The notes beneath the pieces were generated by a model. The model was not told the DNA's origin and ran no database searches. It saw only the letters and a program-made list of their open reading frames with translations. A program made the position numbers and the translations under genes. From Phenylobacterium sp. CCH9-H3 (GTDB lineage Bacteria; Pseudomonadota; Alphaproteobacteria; Caulobacterales; Caulobacteraceae), in assembly GCF_001557235.1 (NCBI RefSeq), contig NZ_LSJI01000092.1, positions 1 to 38,531 on the forward strand: DNA of 38,531 bases. Reading direction: 5' to 3'. Of this stretch, positions 27,699 through 36,401 are shown piece by piece. Within the stretch, counting starts at the first letter, position 1. Each line of letters opens with the position of its first letter.

Positions 27699-29762
27699 AT
27701 GATTTCCGAAATGCGCAAGATTCTGCTGTCGGCCGGCGCGGCCGCGGCGCTGGCGTTCGCCGCCGCGCCGGCGTGGAGCGCCGATGCGCCTGAGTCCCCC
27801 TCGCTGGCCTCGCCCAGGTACGGGACCTGGGGCTTCGACCTTTCCGGCATGGACCGCAGCGTCAAGCCGGGCGACGACTTCTTCAAGTTCGCCAACGGCA
27901 AGTGGGCCGAACGCACCGAGATCCCCGCCGACCGGGTCCGCTACGGCAACTTCCACAAGCTGCGCGAGCTCTCCGACAACCGCATGCACGCGATCCTCGA
28001 GGACGCGGCGGCGGGGCGATTGACCGATCCCGACGCGGCCAAGATCGCCGCCGGCTACCGCGCGTTCATGGACGAGGCGGCCGTCGAGGCGCTGGACGCC
28101 AAGCCCCTGGCGCCCGAGCTGGCCGAGATCCGCAAGGTCGGCTCGAAGGACGACTTCACCGCCCTGATGGGGAAGTCCAACCTCAGCGGCTTCACGTCGA
28201 TCCTGCCGGTGTACATCTCGATCGACGCCAAGGCGCCCACCCGGTACGCCGTGATGAGCGCCACCGGGGGCCTGGGCCTGCCCGACCGGGACTACTACCT
28301 GCAGCCCGGCTTCGCGGAGAAGAAGGCCAAGTACGAGGCCTATGTCGCCGAGCTGCTGACGATGATCGGCTGGGAGAAGCCGGCCGAGAACGCCAAGGCC
28401 ATCGTGGCCTTCGAGACCCAGCTGGCGGAGGCGAGCTGGACGCGGGTGGAGCGGCGCGACCGCGACAAGACCTACAACCCCATGACCCCGGCCCAACTGG
28501 CGGCCTACACCCCGGGCTTCGCCTGGAACCGCTATCTGGCCGAGACCGGCCTGCCGAACGTCGACCGGATCGTGGTGACCACCAACACCGCCTTCCCCAG
28601 GTTCGCCCAGGTCTATGCCGAAACCCCGCTGGACACGCTGAAGGCATGGCAGGCGTTCCACCTGGCCGACAGCGCCGCACCCTACCTGTCCAAGCGTTTC
28701 GTGGACGCCAACTACGCCTTCCGGCTGAAGGAGCTGGCCGGCCAGCCCGAGCAGCAGGCGCGCTGGAAGCGGGCGGCGACCTTCATGAACGGCGCCCTCG
28801 GCGAGTCCATCGGCCGGGTCTATGTGGCCCGCTACTTCCCGCCGGAAGCCAAGGCCAAGATGGACGCCCTGGTGGGCGACGTCCGGACCGCCCTCGGCGC
28901 GCGGATCGAGAAGCTGGACTGGATGGGCCCCGACACCAAGCAGCGGGCGCTGGAGAAGCTGGCCAAGTTCACGGTCAAGATCGCCTACCCCGCGACCTGG
29001 CGCGACTATGCCGCCCTGGAGCTGAAGCCGGACGACCTCTACGGCAACGTCGGCCGGGCGGGCGCTTTCGAGTGGCGGCGCCACGTGGCCCGGCTGAACG
29101 GGCCGGTGGACAAGGCCGAGTGGGGCATGACCCCGCAGACCGTGAACGCCTACTACAACTTCGCCAACAACGAGATCGTGTTCCCGGCGGCGATCCTGCA
29201 GCCGCCGTTCTTCGATCCGGACGCCGACCCGGCCATCAACTATGGCGGCATCGGCGGCGTGATCGGCCACGAGATCAGCCACGGCTTCGACGACCAGGGC
29301 CGCAAGTCGGACGGCGACGGCGTGCTGCGCGACTGGTGGACGGCTGAGGACGCCGCCAAGTTCAAGGTCCAGGCCGACCGTCTGGGCGCCCAATACTCGG
29401 CCTTCGAACCGCTGCCTGGAGCCAGGGTGCAGGGCGGGCTGACCATGGGCGAGAACATCGGCGACATGGGCGGGCTGTCGCTGGCGCTGGACGCCTATCG
29501 CACCTCGCTGAAGGGTAAGCCCGCGCCGGTGATCGACGGCCTGACCGGCGACCAGCGGGTGTTCCTGGGCTGGGCCCAGGTCTGGCGCGAGAAGATCCGC
29601 GACGAGGCCCTACGCCAGCAGGTGGTCACCGATCCGCACTCCCCGGCCTACTACCGGGTCAACGGCACGATCCGGAACATTCCCGGCTGGTACGACGCCT
29701 GGAACGTCCAGCCGGGCGACCAGCTCTACGTGCCGCCCGAGCAGCGCGTGCGGATCTGGTAG
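27699..29762 (+). CDS. M13 family (neprilysin-like) zinc metallopeptidase
   Basis: A 687-residue exported endopeptidase, the family's usual size (about 650-700). The signal peptide is MRKILLSAGAAAALAFAAAPAWS, with cleavage before ADAPES. The M13 N-terminal domain includes SVKPGDDFFKFANGKW. The substrate-binding motif NAYYNFANNEIVFPAA precedes the zinc motif HEISH at residues 524-528, and the third ligand is Glu585 in ENIGD. It should degrade peptides in the periplasm or outside. The ATG at 27699 is used; the ATG at 27711 is also possible. It ends 4 bases from the convergent exporter gene. Confidence 0.95.
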   Translation: MISEMRKILLSAGAAAALAFAAAPAWSADAPESPSLASPRYGTWGFDLSGMDRSVKPGDDFFKFANGKWAERTEIPADRVRYGNFHKLRELSDNRMHAILEDAAAGRLTDPDAAKIAAGYRAFMDEAAVEALDAKPLAPELAEIRKVGSKDDFTALMGKSNLSGFTSILPVYISIDAKAPTRYAVMSATGGLGLPDRDYYLQPGFAEKKAKYEAYVAELLTMIGWEKPAENAKAIVAFETQLAEASWTRVERRDRDKTYNPMTPAQLAAYTPGFAWNRYLAETGLPNVDRIVVTTNTAFPRFAQVYAETPLDTLKAWQAFHLADSAAPYLSKRFVDANYAFRLKELAGQPEQQARWKRAATFMNGALGESIGRVYVARYFPPEAKAKMDALVGDVRTALGARIEKLDWMGPDTKQRALEKLAKFTVKIAYPATWRDYAALELKPDDLYGNVGRAGAFEWRRHVARLNGPVDKAEWGMTPQTVNAYYNFANNEIVFPAAILQPPFFDPDADPAINYGGIGGVIGHEISHGFDDQGRKSDGDGVLRDWWTAEDAAKFKVQADRLGAQYSAFEPLPGARVQGGLTMGENIGDMGGLSLALDAYRTSLKGKPAPVIDGLTGDQRVFLGWAQVWREKIRDEALRQQVVTDPHSPAYYRVNGTIRNIPGWYDAWNVQPGDQLYVPPEQRVRIW

Positions 29763-29766
29763 GGGC

Positions 29767-30981
29767 TCAGCCCACCAGCTGGGCCGCCCCGAAGGCCAGG
29801 CCGCACAGGAGCGCGGTCTGGACGCCGAGGGCGGCCAGCGGGCGCCAGCCCATGGAGCGCAGGCCGGCGATGGAGGTCTTGGCGCCTACGGCCACGACGC
29901 CCGCGCCGATCAGCATGTTGGAGGCGAACGCGGCCGCCGGCAGGACGTCCGTCGGCACGGCCCCTGCGCTACGCAAGGCGGCCAGGCCGAAGAAGGCGAT
30001 GACGAAGCCGGGCAGCAGGGCCGCTCGGCCCAGCGCCTGCCGGTCGCCGCCCGCCTCGCGCGCGGCGCGGGCGAAAGCGAAGGCCACCGTCGCCACCACC
30101 AGGGCCAGCAGCGACACCCGCACCAGCTTGACGGTGACGGCCATGTCGCCGACCGCCGGGGAGACCGAGTAGCCGGCCCCGGCCACCTGGGCCACGTCAT
30201 GGATCGAGGCGCCCAGGAAGACGGCCGCGGCCTCGGGCGGCAGGCCGGCGATGTGAGCGAGGGCGGGGTAGGCCAGCATGGCCAGGGTGGAGAGCGTGGC
30301 CACCACCGCGACCACGTAGCCGGTCTGGCGCTCGGTCTCGGCGCCCTTGGGCAGCACGCTGGCCACGGCCATGGCCGCGGAGGCGCCGCAGATGGCGGTG
30401 GCGCTGGCCGACAGCATGGAAAAGCCGCGGGGCAGGCCGAACAGCCGCCCGATGCCCGAGCCGAGGGCCAGGGTCAGGGCCACGCAGCCAAGGACCAGCA
30501 GAAGGGTCTGGACGCCCAGGTGGGCGAAGTCGCCCAGCACGATGCGCAGGCCCAGGAGCGCGATGCCCGCCCGCAGCAGCGGCCGCTCGGCGACCTGGAG
30601 ACCCGGCGACAGGTCCAGGCGTCCGGCCAGGGGCGCGGCGATCAGGAAGCCCGCAGCCAGGGCGAAGGGCGCCACGGGCTGATGCAGGATGGTGGCGGCC
30701 CAGGTGGCCAGCGCGGTCAGCAGCGCCGCCACCGCGAGACCCGGCAGCCAGGCCGGCGCCTTCAGCGGCGGCTTGGGGGCGGTGCGGTGGGTAACCATGC
30801 GCTCATGCAGTTCGCGGATGCGGCGGCTGCCCGAGGTCTCGAACGCAAAGGGAAACAGGCCGTGGAGCAGGCAGGCCATCGCGCCCACCGCCATGGTGGC
30901 CGCAAAGCCCCAGGCCGACACCAGGTGCTCGAAATAGCTCTCGCCCACCGTGGCGGGGTGCTGGGTGAAGGCCTTGAGCAT
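29767..30981 (-). CDS. DUF6356 domain fused to a YeiH/UPF0324-type putative sulfate exporter
   Basis: A 404-residue membrane protein. Residues 1-67 (MLKAFTQHPATVGESYFEHL to SGSRRIRELHERM) match the small DUF6356 membrane protein that usually stands alone. After a short linker (RTAPKPPLKAPAW), residues 80-404 form a ten-helix YeiH/UPF0324-type transporter with ATAICGASAAMAVA, LGASIHDVAQVAGAGYSVS and FASNMLIGAGVV. The transporter family is annotated as putative sulfate exporter without strong proof. The frame is open throughout, so the fusion is real in this sequence. The ATG at 30981 is chosen over an upstream in-frame start because DUF6356 begins there. Confidence 0.88.
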   Translation of the reverse strand: MLKAFTQHPATVGESYFEHLVSAWGFAATMAVGAMACLLHGLFPFAFETSGSRRIRELHERMVTHRTAPKPPLKAPAWLPGLAVAALLTALATWAATILHQPVAPFALAAGFLIAAPLAGRLDLSPGLQVAERPLLRAGIALLGLRIVLGDFAHLGVQTLLLVLGCVALTLALGSGIGRLFGLPRGFSMLSASATAICGASAAMAVASVLPKGAETERQTGYVVAVVATLSTLAMLAYPALAHIAGLPPEAAAVFLGASIHDVAQVAGAGYSVSPAVGDMAVTVKLVRVSLLALVVATVAFAFARAAREAGGDRQALGRAALLPGFVIAFFGLAALRSAGAVPTDVLPAAAFASNMLIGAGVVAVGAKTSIAGLRSMGWRPLAALGVQTALLCGLAFGAAQLVG

Positions 30982-31176
30982 CGTCGGTCCCGGCTCGCGG
31001 AAATGAGCCTTGAAGGATGCCGGAACGGGCGGGAAAATCATCGCCGATCGTAGCGTCAGAACCGCCCGGGAGGAGAATGTTGCTCCCATCTGGAACGCAG
31101 TGGGAGAATTTTGAACTAAATCTGGAGTTAAACGGGCGTATGGTGTCCTAGGCCTGGCCGCCGAATCGCCGGGCGG

Positions 31177-31410
31177 CTAGTCGCGGCGCGGGACTCCGAA
31201 CGCCCGAAGCCGGGCCGGCAGGCGGGTGGCTTGGCGGGTGGCTTCCCGCATGGAGCTGAACGGGGTGGCGTCGCGCTGGGCGGCGACCCATTCCATGGCC
31301 CCGTCGGCGGCGAGGCGGAGATAGGCGGGGCCATCGGCGGCGTAGTCGGCGATCCGGGCGACGAAGGCCGGGATCATCGGAATTTCCTGTTGCGCGGTGG
31401 TGGCGGTCAT
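31177..31410 (-). CDS. Small hypothetical protein
   Basis: A 77-residue soluble protein, MTATTAQQEIPMIPAFVARI, with a later FSSMREATRQATRLPARLRA segment and a basic end. A strong GGGAGGAA ribosome site precedes the ATG at 31410. No domain is recognised. It stands between the exporter gene and the amidohydrolase operon, 122 bases downstream of the operon's last stop, so it might be read through from there or have its own promoter. Confidence 0.6.
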   Translation of the reverse strand: MTATTAQQEIPMIPAFVARIADYAADGPAYLRLAADGAMEWVAAQRDATPFSSMREATRQATRLPARLRAFGVPRRD

Positions 31411-31532
31411 GGGGTTCCTCCCTGTCGTTGCGGGGGAAACCTAAGCCCGGCGGCGGGCCGGTAACCATTTCGGTCCATTACCTAGGGCCCGACCCCTACG
31501 GAGAATCACGCTGGGGCGGCTTGTCGCAGGGC

Positions 31533-32906
31533 TCAGCCGTGGACGCGAACGCCGCCGACCAGGGTGGCGCGCACACGGGCGGCGGACGGGGCGCACAGCA
31601 CCTGCGCCAACGGCGCATCCAGCAGGCAAAGGTCGGCCGGGGCCCCTGGAGCCACGCGGCGCGCGACGCGCCCCGGCGCCGCCGGCTCGTCGAGGTAGAG
31701 GGCCAGGGCGCGGGCGGCGTCCACGCGTTCGGCCGGCCCGAACGCCACCCCGCCCCGGCTGCGGCGCGCGACGGCGGCGGCGATCCCGGCCCATGGGTCG
31801 GGCGTGGCGTAGGGCGCGTCCGAGCTGGCGGCGACCGGCACGCCCGCGTCCAGCAGGCTCTTCAGCCGATAAAGGTCTGGCCGGTCCTGCGGGCCGACCT
31901 CGGCGGCATAGCGGTCGCCGCGTTCGTGGATGAACGCCGGCTGGGTGACCACGGCGAGCTTCAGCCGCTTCAGCGTGGCGATGGCCTCGGCCGGGATGAC
32001 GCCGCCGTGCTCGATCCGGTCACCGACGCAGCTCCCGGCGGTCTCGAAGGCGGCCAGGGTCAGGGCCAGTTCGCCCGCCGTGACGCAGTGGACGGCCACG
32101 GGCCGCCGCTGGGCGCGGGCGGCGGCGATGCGGGCCACGAAGTCGTCCAGGTCGGGCAGGCTGTGGTCGTCCAGCAGCACCTTCACCGGCCCGACCGCGA
32201 AGGCGCCGTCGGCCGGCGCCTCGAGCGACCGGCCGCTCATCAGGATCAGGCGCTGGGGCAGATGGCCCGCGCGGTGAGCCTCGGCCAGCCGCCCCGCGCC
32301 CGCGGCGTCCATGGTGACGCTGGCGTCGGTGAGCGCGGTGATCCCACAAGCCGCCAGGCGGGCGCCGATCGGAGCGAGCGGCGGCGGCGGCTCGCGGAGG
32401 CGGCTGCGCAGCCAGGCGTCGGCGCGCCAGAGCCGGCCGCTCTCGCGGTCCAGGCCCGACGGGTCGTCGCCCTCCCCCAGGGCCGCGAGCCCGAGACTGT
32501 TGAGGGTCCAGAGCGAGCCGGTCTGGTGCTGGACGCGCAGCGGGTGGCGCGGGGCCAGGCGGTCGAGGTCGGCGCGGCTCAGGTCGCCGGCCAGAGTCTC
32601 ATGGTAGCCGGTGACCCGGATCCAGGCCCCCGGCGGGCGGGCGGCGGCGGCCTCGGCGACGCGCGCGGCGAAGGCGGCGGGTGTCGCGGCGTCTTCCACC
32701 GGAACCGAGGCGGCCTGGGCGGCCAGTCCGAACAGGTGGATGTGGTGGTCGCAAAGGCCCGGGATCAGCGCCCCGCCGCGCCCGTCCAGCTCGTCCCCGG
32801 CGGGCGGCAGGCGGCGACCGATCTCCGCGATGCGGCCGCCGACGATCCGCACGTCCAGGCCGGGCCGGCCAGCCACCTCCACGTCGCGGAGGGTCAGGGC
32901 GGTCAC
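31533..32906 (-). CDS. Cytoplasmic amidohydrolase (YtcJ-like), last gene of the acyl-CoA operon
   Basis: A 457-residue amidohydrolase without a signal peptide. The metal motif HIH is at residues 55-57 (CDHHIHL); further ligands are His in VAVHCVTAGE, His in RIEHGGV and Asp in ASSDAPYATPDPW, with VKVLLDD as the mid-domain strand. Its GTG start overlaps the TGA of the CoA-transferase gene (GTGA), so it is translationally coupled to it. In this operon it probably opens an amide, lactam or ring before or after CoA activation; that is inference. It is distinct from the exported YtcJ-like protein at 24396. Confidence 0.88.
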   Translation of the reverse strand: MTALTLRDVEVAGRPGLDVRIVGGRIAEIGRRLPPAGDELDGRGGALIPGLCDHHIHLFGLAAQAASVPVEDAATPAAFAARVAEAAAARPPGAWIRVTGYHETLAGDLSRADLDRLAPRHPLRVQHQTGSLWTLNSLGLAALGEGDDPSGLDRESGRLWRADAWLRSRLREPPPPLAPIGARLAACGITALTDASVTMDAAGAGRLAEAHRAGHLPQRLILMSGRSLEAPADGAFAVGPVKVLLDDHSLPDLDDFVARIAAARAQRRPVAVHCVTAGELALTLAAFETAGSCVGDRIEHGGVIPAEAIATLKRLKLAVVTQPAFIHERGDRYAAEVGPQDRPDLYRLKSLLDAGVPVAASSDAPYATPDPWAGIAAAVARRSRGGVAFGPAERVDAARALALYLDEPAAPGRVARRVAPGAPADLCLLDAPLAQVLCAPSAARVRATLVGGVRVHG

Positions 32907-33922
32907 GCGGCCCGCCGCAGGTGGCAGAGGTCCGCAGCGCGGGCGGCGGAACCTGCGAGGGAGACGTCGACCAGGACGCCGCCGCCGCCCTCCAGGCCAC
33001 GCAGCGCCCCCGCCGCGGCCGAGAGGCCCGTGACGGGATCGGCCAGGGCGTCGCCCAGGAAGCGGGGCCCGTCGCGCGTCCAATCGACCAGGCCGCCGGC
33101 CGCCGCCGCGTCGTCGCCGAACGCCACCCGCTGGGCCGCGGGACCGGTCCAGCCGTGGCCGGTGACCGCCACCCAGACCAGGCCGGGATTGGCGGCGAAC
33201 AGCGCGGCCGGGTCCAGGCCCAGGGACGGCAGGGCGCGGGGCCGGGCGCTGGTGATCACGATGTCGGCCGCGGCGATGGCCTGGACCAGCCGGGCCTGGC
33301 CCTGCGGAGCCGAGAGGTCGAGCGCAAGTTGCGTCTTGGCGCCGTTGAGGGCGGCGAAGAAGGCGGGCGTGGACCCGCGCGTCGGGTCGGGGCGGCGGAC
33401 GCTTTCGACCTTCAGCACCTCGGCGCCCATGGCCGCCAGGATCGCGCCGCACATCGGGCCGGCCCAGAGAGCGGAGAGATCGACGGCCCGCAGGACCTCG
33501 CGCCGGGATGCGCCGGAGGCCATGCGGATCAGGGATGGGACGGCCGCCTCCGCCGCCCGCTCGCCCACGGCCGCGGCGGGCAGGCTCAGCAGGGCCGCGC
33601 CCGCAACCAGCTCGCCGCAGGTCCGGTCCGGCGCGTGCGCCTCCACGAGGTCCCAGGGATCGGCGCCGGCGTCGCAGCCCAGCCAGGCCGGGATCAGGTC
33701 GCGGTCCTCCTCGCGGGCGAGGTTCAGGGCCATCCAGCCGTCGGCGGCGCGGAAAAGGCGGCAGGCGGCGTTGGGGGAGACGCGACCCGGCGCCGCGAGC
33801 GGCAGGTGGCCGGCGCGATCCAGCACGCCCAAGGCCTGCGGCTCCACCCGGCGGCCAAAGCGGGCGGTGAGCGCCGCGACGTCGGCGCCCAGCGCATCCA
33901 GGGCCGGCTGGATCGGGCTCAC
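32903..33922 (-). CDS. Class III (CaiB/BaiF) CoA-transferase with apparently permuted domains
   Basis: A 339-residue member of the formyl-CoA transferase superfamily, which moves CoA between acids. The usual N-terminal core starts only at about residue 135 (VDLSALWAGPMCGAILAAMG, AEVLKVESV). The catalytic Asp is probably that in DALADPVTGLSAAAGAL, and the chain ends soon after the GGVLVDVSLAGSAA strand. The first 130 residues (RAADGWMALNLAREEDRDLI) look like the small domain that normally follows the core. The enzyme is thus shorter than the usual 380-430 residues and reordered. GTG starts and 4-base overlaps link it to both neighbours. Confidence 0.82.
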   Translation of the reverse strand: MSPIQPALDALGADVAALTARFGRRVEPQALGVLDRAGHLPLAAPGRVSPNAACRLFRAADGWMALNLAREEDRDLIPAWLGCDAGADPWDLVEAHAPDRTCGELVAGAALLSLPAAAVGERAAEAAVPSLIRMASGASRREVLRAVDLSALWAGPMCGAILAAMGAEVLKVESVRRPDPTRGSTPAFFAALNGAKTQLALDLSAPQGQARLVQAIAAADIVITSARPRALPSLGLDPAALFAANPGLVWVAVTGHGWTGPAAQRVAFGDDAAAAGGLVDWTRDGPRFLGDALADPVTGLSAAAGALRGLEGGGGVLVDVSLAGSAARAADLCHLRRAA

Positions 33923-34896
33923 GCCGCCACCTCGTCGACTAGGCCCCACGCGAGGGCCGTCGCCAGGTCCACCTCGGCGCCCGAGATGGCCATCCAGCAG
34001 GCCCGGCGACGGCCGATGCGTCGGGGAATGGTCGCCGTGCCGCCGGCGCCGGGGATCAGGCCCATGGAGACCTCGGGCAGCCGGAAGTATGCGCCGGGCC
34101 TGGCCGCGACGCGGGCCGCGGCGGCCGGGACCTCGATCCCCGCGCCGATACAGGCGCCGTGGACCTCGACCGTCAGCCGCTCGCCCAGGGCCTGGGCCAG
34201 GCGCGCGGGCGAACGCAGGGTGCGGATCAGGTGCGCCTGCCCCGGGTCGGGCGCGCGGCCGAACTCGTCCAGGTCGCCGCCGGCGCTGAACGCGGGCCCG
34301 GCGCCGGACAGGCGGACCGGAGGCGCATCCGGGTGCTCCAAGGCGAAGGCCAAGGCCTCGCACAGCTCGTCGCGCATCCGGGCGTCGAAGGCGTTGCGGG
34401 CGGCGGGGCGGTCGAGCCGGATCGAGAGGGTCCGGCCGGCGTCGATCCGCACGCGCGGGCCCGGCTCGTCCGCACGCGTCCGTGGGGGATTCGCCGTCCG
34501 CCAAGTTCGGAAGCCTTCGGACGCCAGCAGCATGGAATAGGCCAGCGACTCGTTCACCAGGGCCTGGTCGAACGAGACGTCCAAGGTCGTGCGGAAGACC
34601 TGGGCGGCCACGGCGGCGGCCACCGGCTGGCGCGCCACGGCCGCCTGCAGCGCGGCCAGCGCCGCGTCCAGGCGCTCGGGCGCGACGCCCACCCAGGGGC
34701 CGGGCGCGGCGGGGTCGGCGCAGACCAGGATGTCGAAGGGGTCCAGCGCGCCGCCCGGGACCGGCCCGCCGCGATGCACGCCCACCTGCACCACCCCGGG
34801 GGTGTGCGCCAGCGGCGGCGGATCGACCCCGATCTCGGTGACCGCGAGGCCGGCCCCGGAGAGTTGCGTCAGGTCGGCGATGAGGCCGGTCCCCAT
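33919..34896 (-). CDS. Enoyl-CoA hydratase/isomerase (crotonase) with N-terminal extension
   Basis: A 325-residue crotonase-fold enzyme. The core begins only at about residue 150 (LSIRLDRPAARNAFDARM). Oxyanion-hole residues lie in FSAGGDLDEFG, and both catalytic Glu are present (GAGIEVPAA and RLPEVSMG), so hydratase activity is plausible. The chain stops at GLVDEVAA, where canonical enzymes go on into about 60 residues of C-terminal helices. Such helices (AQVFRTTLDVSFDQALVNES, AYSMLLASEGFRTW) instead occur before the core, at about residues 95-135. Similar proteins occur, from memory, in actinobacteria. The ATG at 34896 is chosen over the GTG at 34899. Confidence 0.87.
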   Translation of the reverse strand: MGTGLIADLTQLSGAGLAVTEIGVDPPPLAHTPGVVQVGVHRGGPVPGGALDPFDILVCADPAAPGPWVGVAPERLDAALAALQAAVARQPVAAAVAAQVFRTTLDVSFDQALVNESLAYSMLLASEGFRTWRTANPPRTRADEPGPRVRIDAGRTLSIRLDRPAARNAFDARMRDELCEALAFALEHPDAPPVRLSGAGPAFSAGGDLDEFGRAPDPGQAHLIRTLRSPARLAQALGERLTVEVHGACIGAGIEVPAAAARVAARPGAYFRLPEVSMGLIPGAGGTATIPRRIGRRRACWMAISGAEVDLATALAWGLVDEVAA

Positions 34897-34900
34897 CACA

Positions 34901-36397
34901 TCACGCTGCGGCGGGCTTGGCGGTCAGTTCGGCCTTGAGCTGGCGGCGGAGCAGCTTGCCCGTGTCGTTGTAGGGCAGCGCCTCGCGGAACGCCCAGACC
35001 TCGGGCGTCTTGGTGGAGCGCAGCCGCGCCCGGACCCAGGCGGCGAGGTCCTCAGGCGCCGGCGCCGGATCGCGAGGCACCACGACGGCGGCGACCGTCT
35101 CGCCCCAGCGGTCGTCGGGCACGCCCAGGACGGCGACGTCGGCCACGGCCGGGTGGGCGCGCAGCACATCCTCGATCTCGCCGGGGCTCATGTTCTCCCC
35201 GCCGCGCACGATCACGTCGTCCAGGCGGCCCTCCACGAAGAGATAGCCCGCCTCGTCCAGCCAGCCGCCGTCGTTGGTGGCGAACCAGCCGTCGTCGCTG
35301 AGCATCTTCTTGTGAGCGTATTCGCCCGAGACCTGCTCGCCGCGCACGTAGATCTCGCCGGGCTGGTTGGGGCCCAGGACCCGGCCTTCCGGGTCGCGGA
35401 TCTCGAGCTCGAGCGAGGGTAGCGGGCGGCCCACGGAACCCAGCCGGCGCCTGGCGGCCGCGTCGTCGGAATAGATCGCCATGCGGTGATCGTCCGGCCC
35501 CAGCACCGCGATGGTCGAGGAGGTCTCGGTCAGGCCGTAGGCGTTCACGAAGTCCACGTGCGGCAGCAGCGCCAGGGCCCGCTCGATCACCGGCAGGGGC
35601 ATCCGGCCACCCCCGTAGCTCAGCGCCCTCAGGGCCGGCAGGCTCTCGCCGCGCGCCTCCAGGACGTCGAGGATCGCGCCCAGCATGGTGGGCACGACCA
35701 TGGCGTGGCTGATCGCCTCGCGCGCCGCCGCCTCCACCCATGCCTCGGCGGTGAAGGCCTCCAGGTAGACGATCCGCCGGCCTCCGTAGACGCCGGTCAG
35801 GACCGCCGAGATCCCGGCGATGTGGTAGGGCGGCACGGAGACCAGGGCCGCCTCGCCCTCCTCCGCGCCGAGGAATTCGACCGTGGAGATCACATAGCTG
35901 GTAAGGTTGGCGTGGCGCAGGATGGCGGCCTTGGGCTCGCCCGTCGTGCCGCTGGTGAAGAGAAGGACCGCGATGTCGGGCTGGGCGTCGGGCAGGTCGT
36001 CCGGCGCAGGGCTGGCGCAGGCCGCCTCGAAGGCCGAGCGGGCGACCACGGTCACCCCCGCGTGCGGCTCCAACCGCCCCAGCATGTCGTCGTCGACGAT
36101 GGCCGCCGAGGGCGCGGTGCGGGCCAGGAGCCGGTTCAGGTCGGCGTTGGGCAGCCGGTAGTTCAGCGGCGCGAACGGCTTGCCCAGCAGGCCCGCGGCG
36201 AACACGGCGATGGGCAGGGCCGGCCCGTTCAGGCCCAGGAAGGCGATCGTCTCCCCGCCATAGCCCGCCAGCCAGGCGGCGGCGGCCCGGGCGCGGCGGC
36301 GGGTCTCGTCGAAGGTCAGGCCGTCGGACCGGCCGCCCAGCGCCAGCCGGTCCGGCGCGGCGTCGGCCGCCATGTCGAGAAGGAGAGCGGTATGCAT
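34901..36397 (-). CDS. Acyl-CoA ligase (class I adenylate-forming enzyme)
   Basis: A 498-residue AMP-dependent ligase that activates a carboxylic acid to its CoA thioester. The P-loop-like LLFTSGTTGEPKAAIL, the YGLTETSST motif, GWFATNDGGW and GRLDDVIVRGGENMSPGEIE are all present, with the C-terminal catalytic Lys in NDTGKLLRRQLK. The chain length of the substrate cannot be told. It lies 4 bases after the three-cysteine protein gene and 4 bases before the crotonase, so the three are one operon. Start at 36397, ATG. Confidence 0.93.
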   Translation of the reverse strand: MHTALLLDMAADAAPDRLALGGRSDGLTFDETRRRARAAAAWLAGYGGETIAFLGLNGPALPIAVFAAGLLGKPFAPLNYRLPNADLNRLLARTAPSAAIVDDDMLGRLEPHAGVTVVARSAFEAACASPAPDDLPDAQPDIAVLLFTSGTTGEPKAAILRHANLTSYVISTVEFLGAEEGEAALVSVPPYHIAGISAVLTGVYGGRRIVYLEAFTAEAWVEAAAREAISHAMVVPTMLGAILDVLEARGESLPALRALSYGGGRMPLPVIERALALLPHVDFVNAYGLTETSSTIAVLGPDDHRMAIYSDDAAARRRLGSVGRPLPSLELEIRDPEGRVLGPNQPGEIYVRGEQVSGEYAHKKMLSDDGWFATNDGGWLDEAGYLFVEGRLDDVIVRGGENMSPGEIEDVLRAHPAVADVAVLGVPDDRWGETVAAVVVPRDPAPAPEDLAAWVRARLRSTKTPEVWAFREALPYNDTGKLLRRQLKAELTAKPAAA

Positions 36398-36401
36398 CGC
36401 C

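Noticed and set aside
30982..31110. Upstream in-frame start extending the exporter to 440 residues
   Set aside because: The added residues (MGATFSSRAVLTLRSAMIFP) do not match the DUF6356 family, which begins at MLKAFTQHP.
31428..34289. A 953-codon open frame on the plus strand
   Set aside because: Antisense to the operon of amidohydrolase, CoA-transferase and crotonase, all of which show clear motifs on the minus strand.
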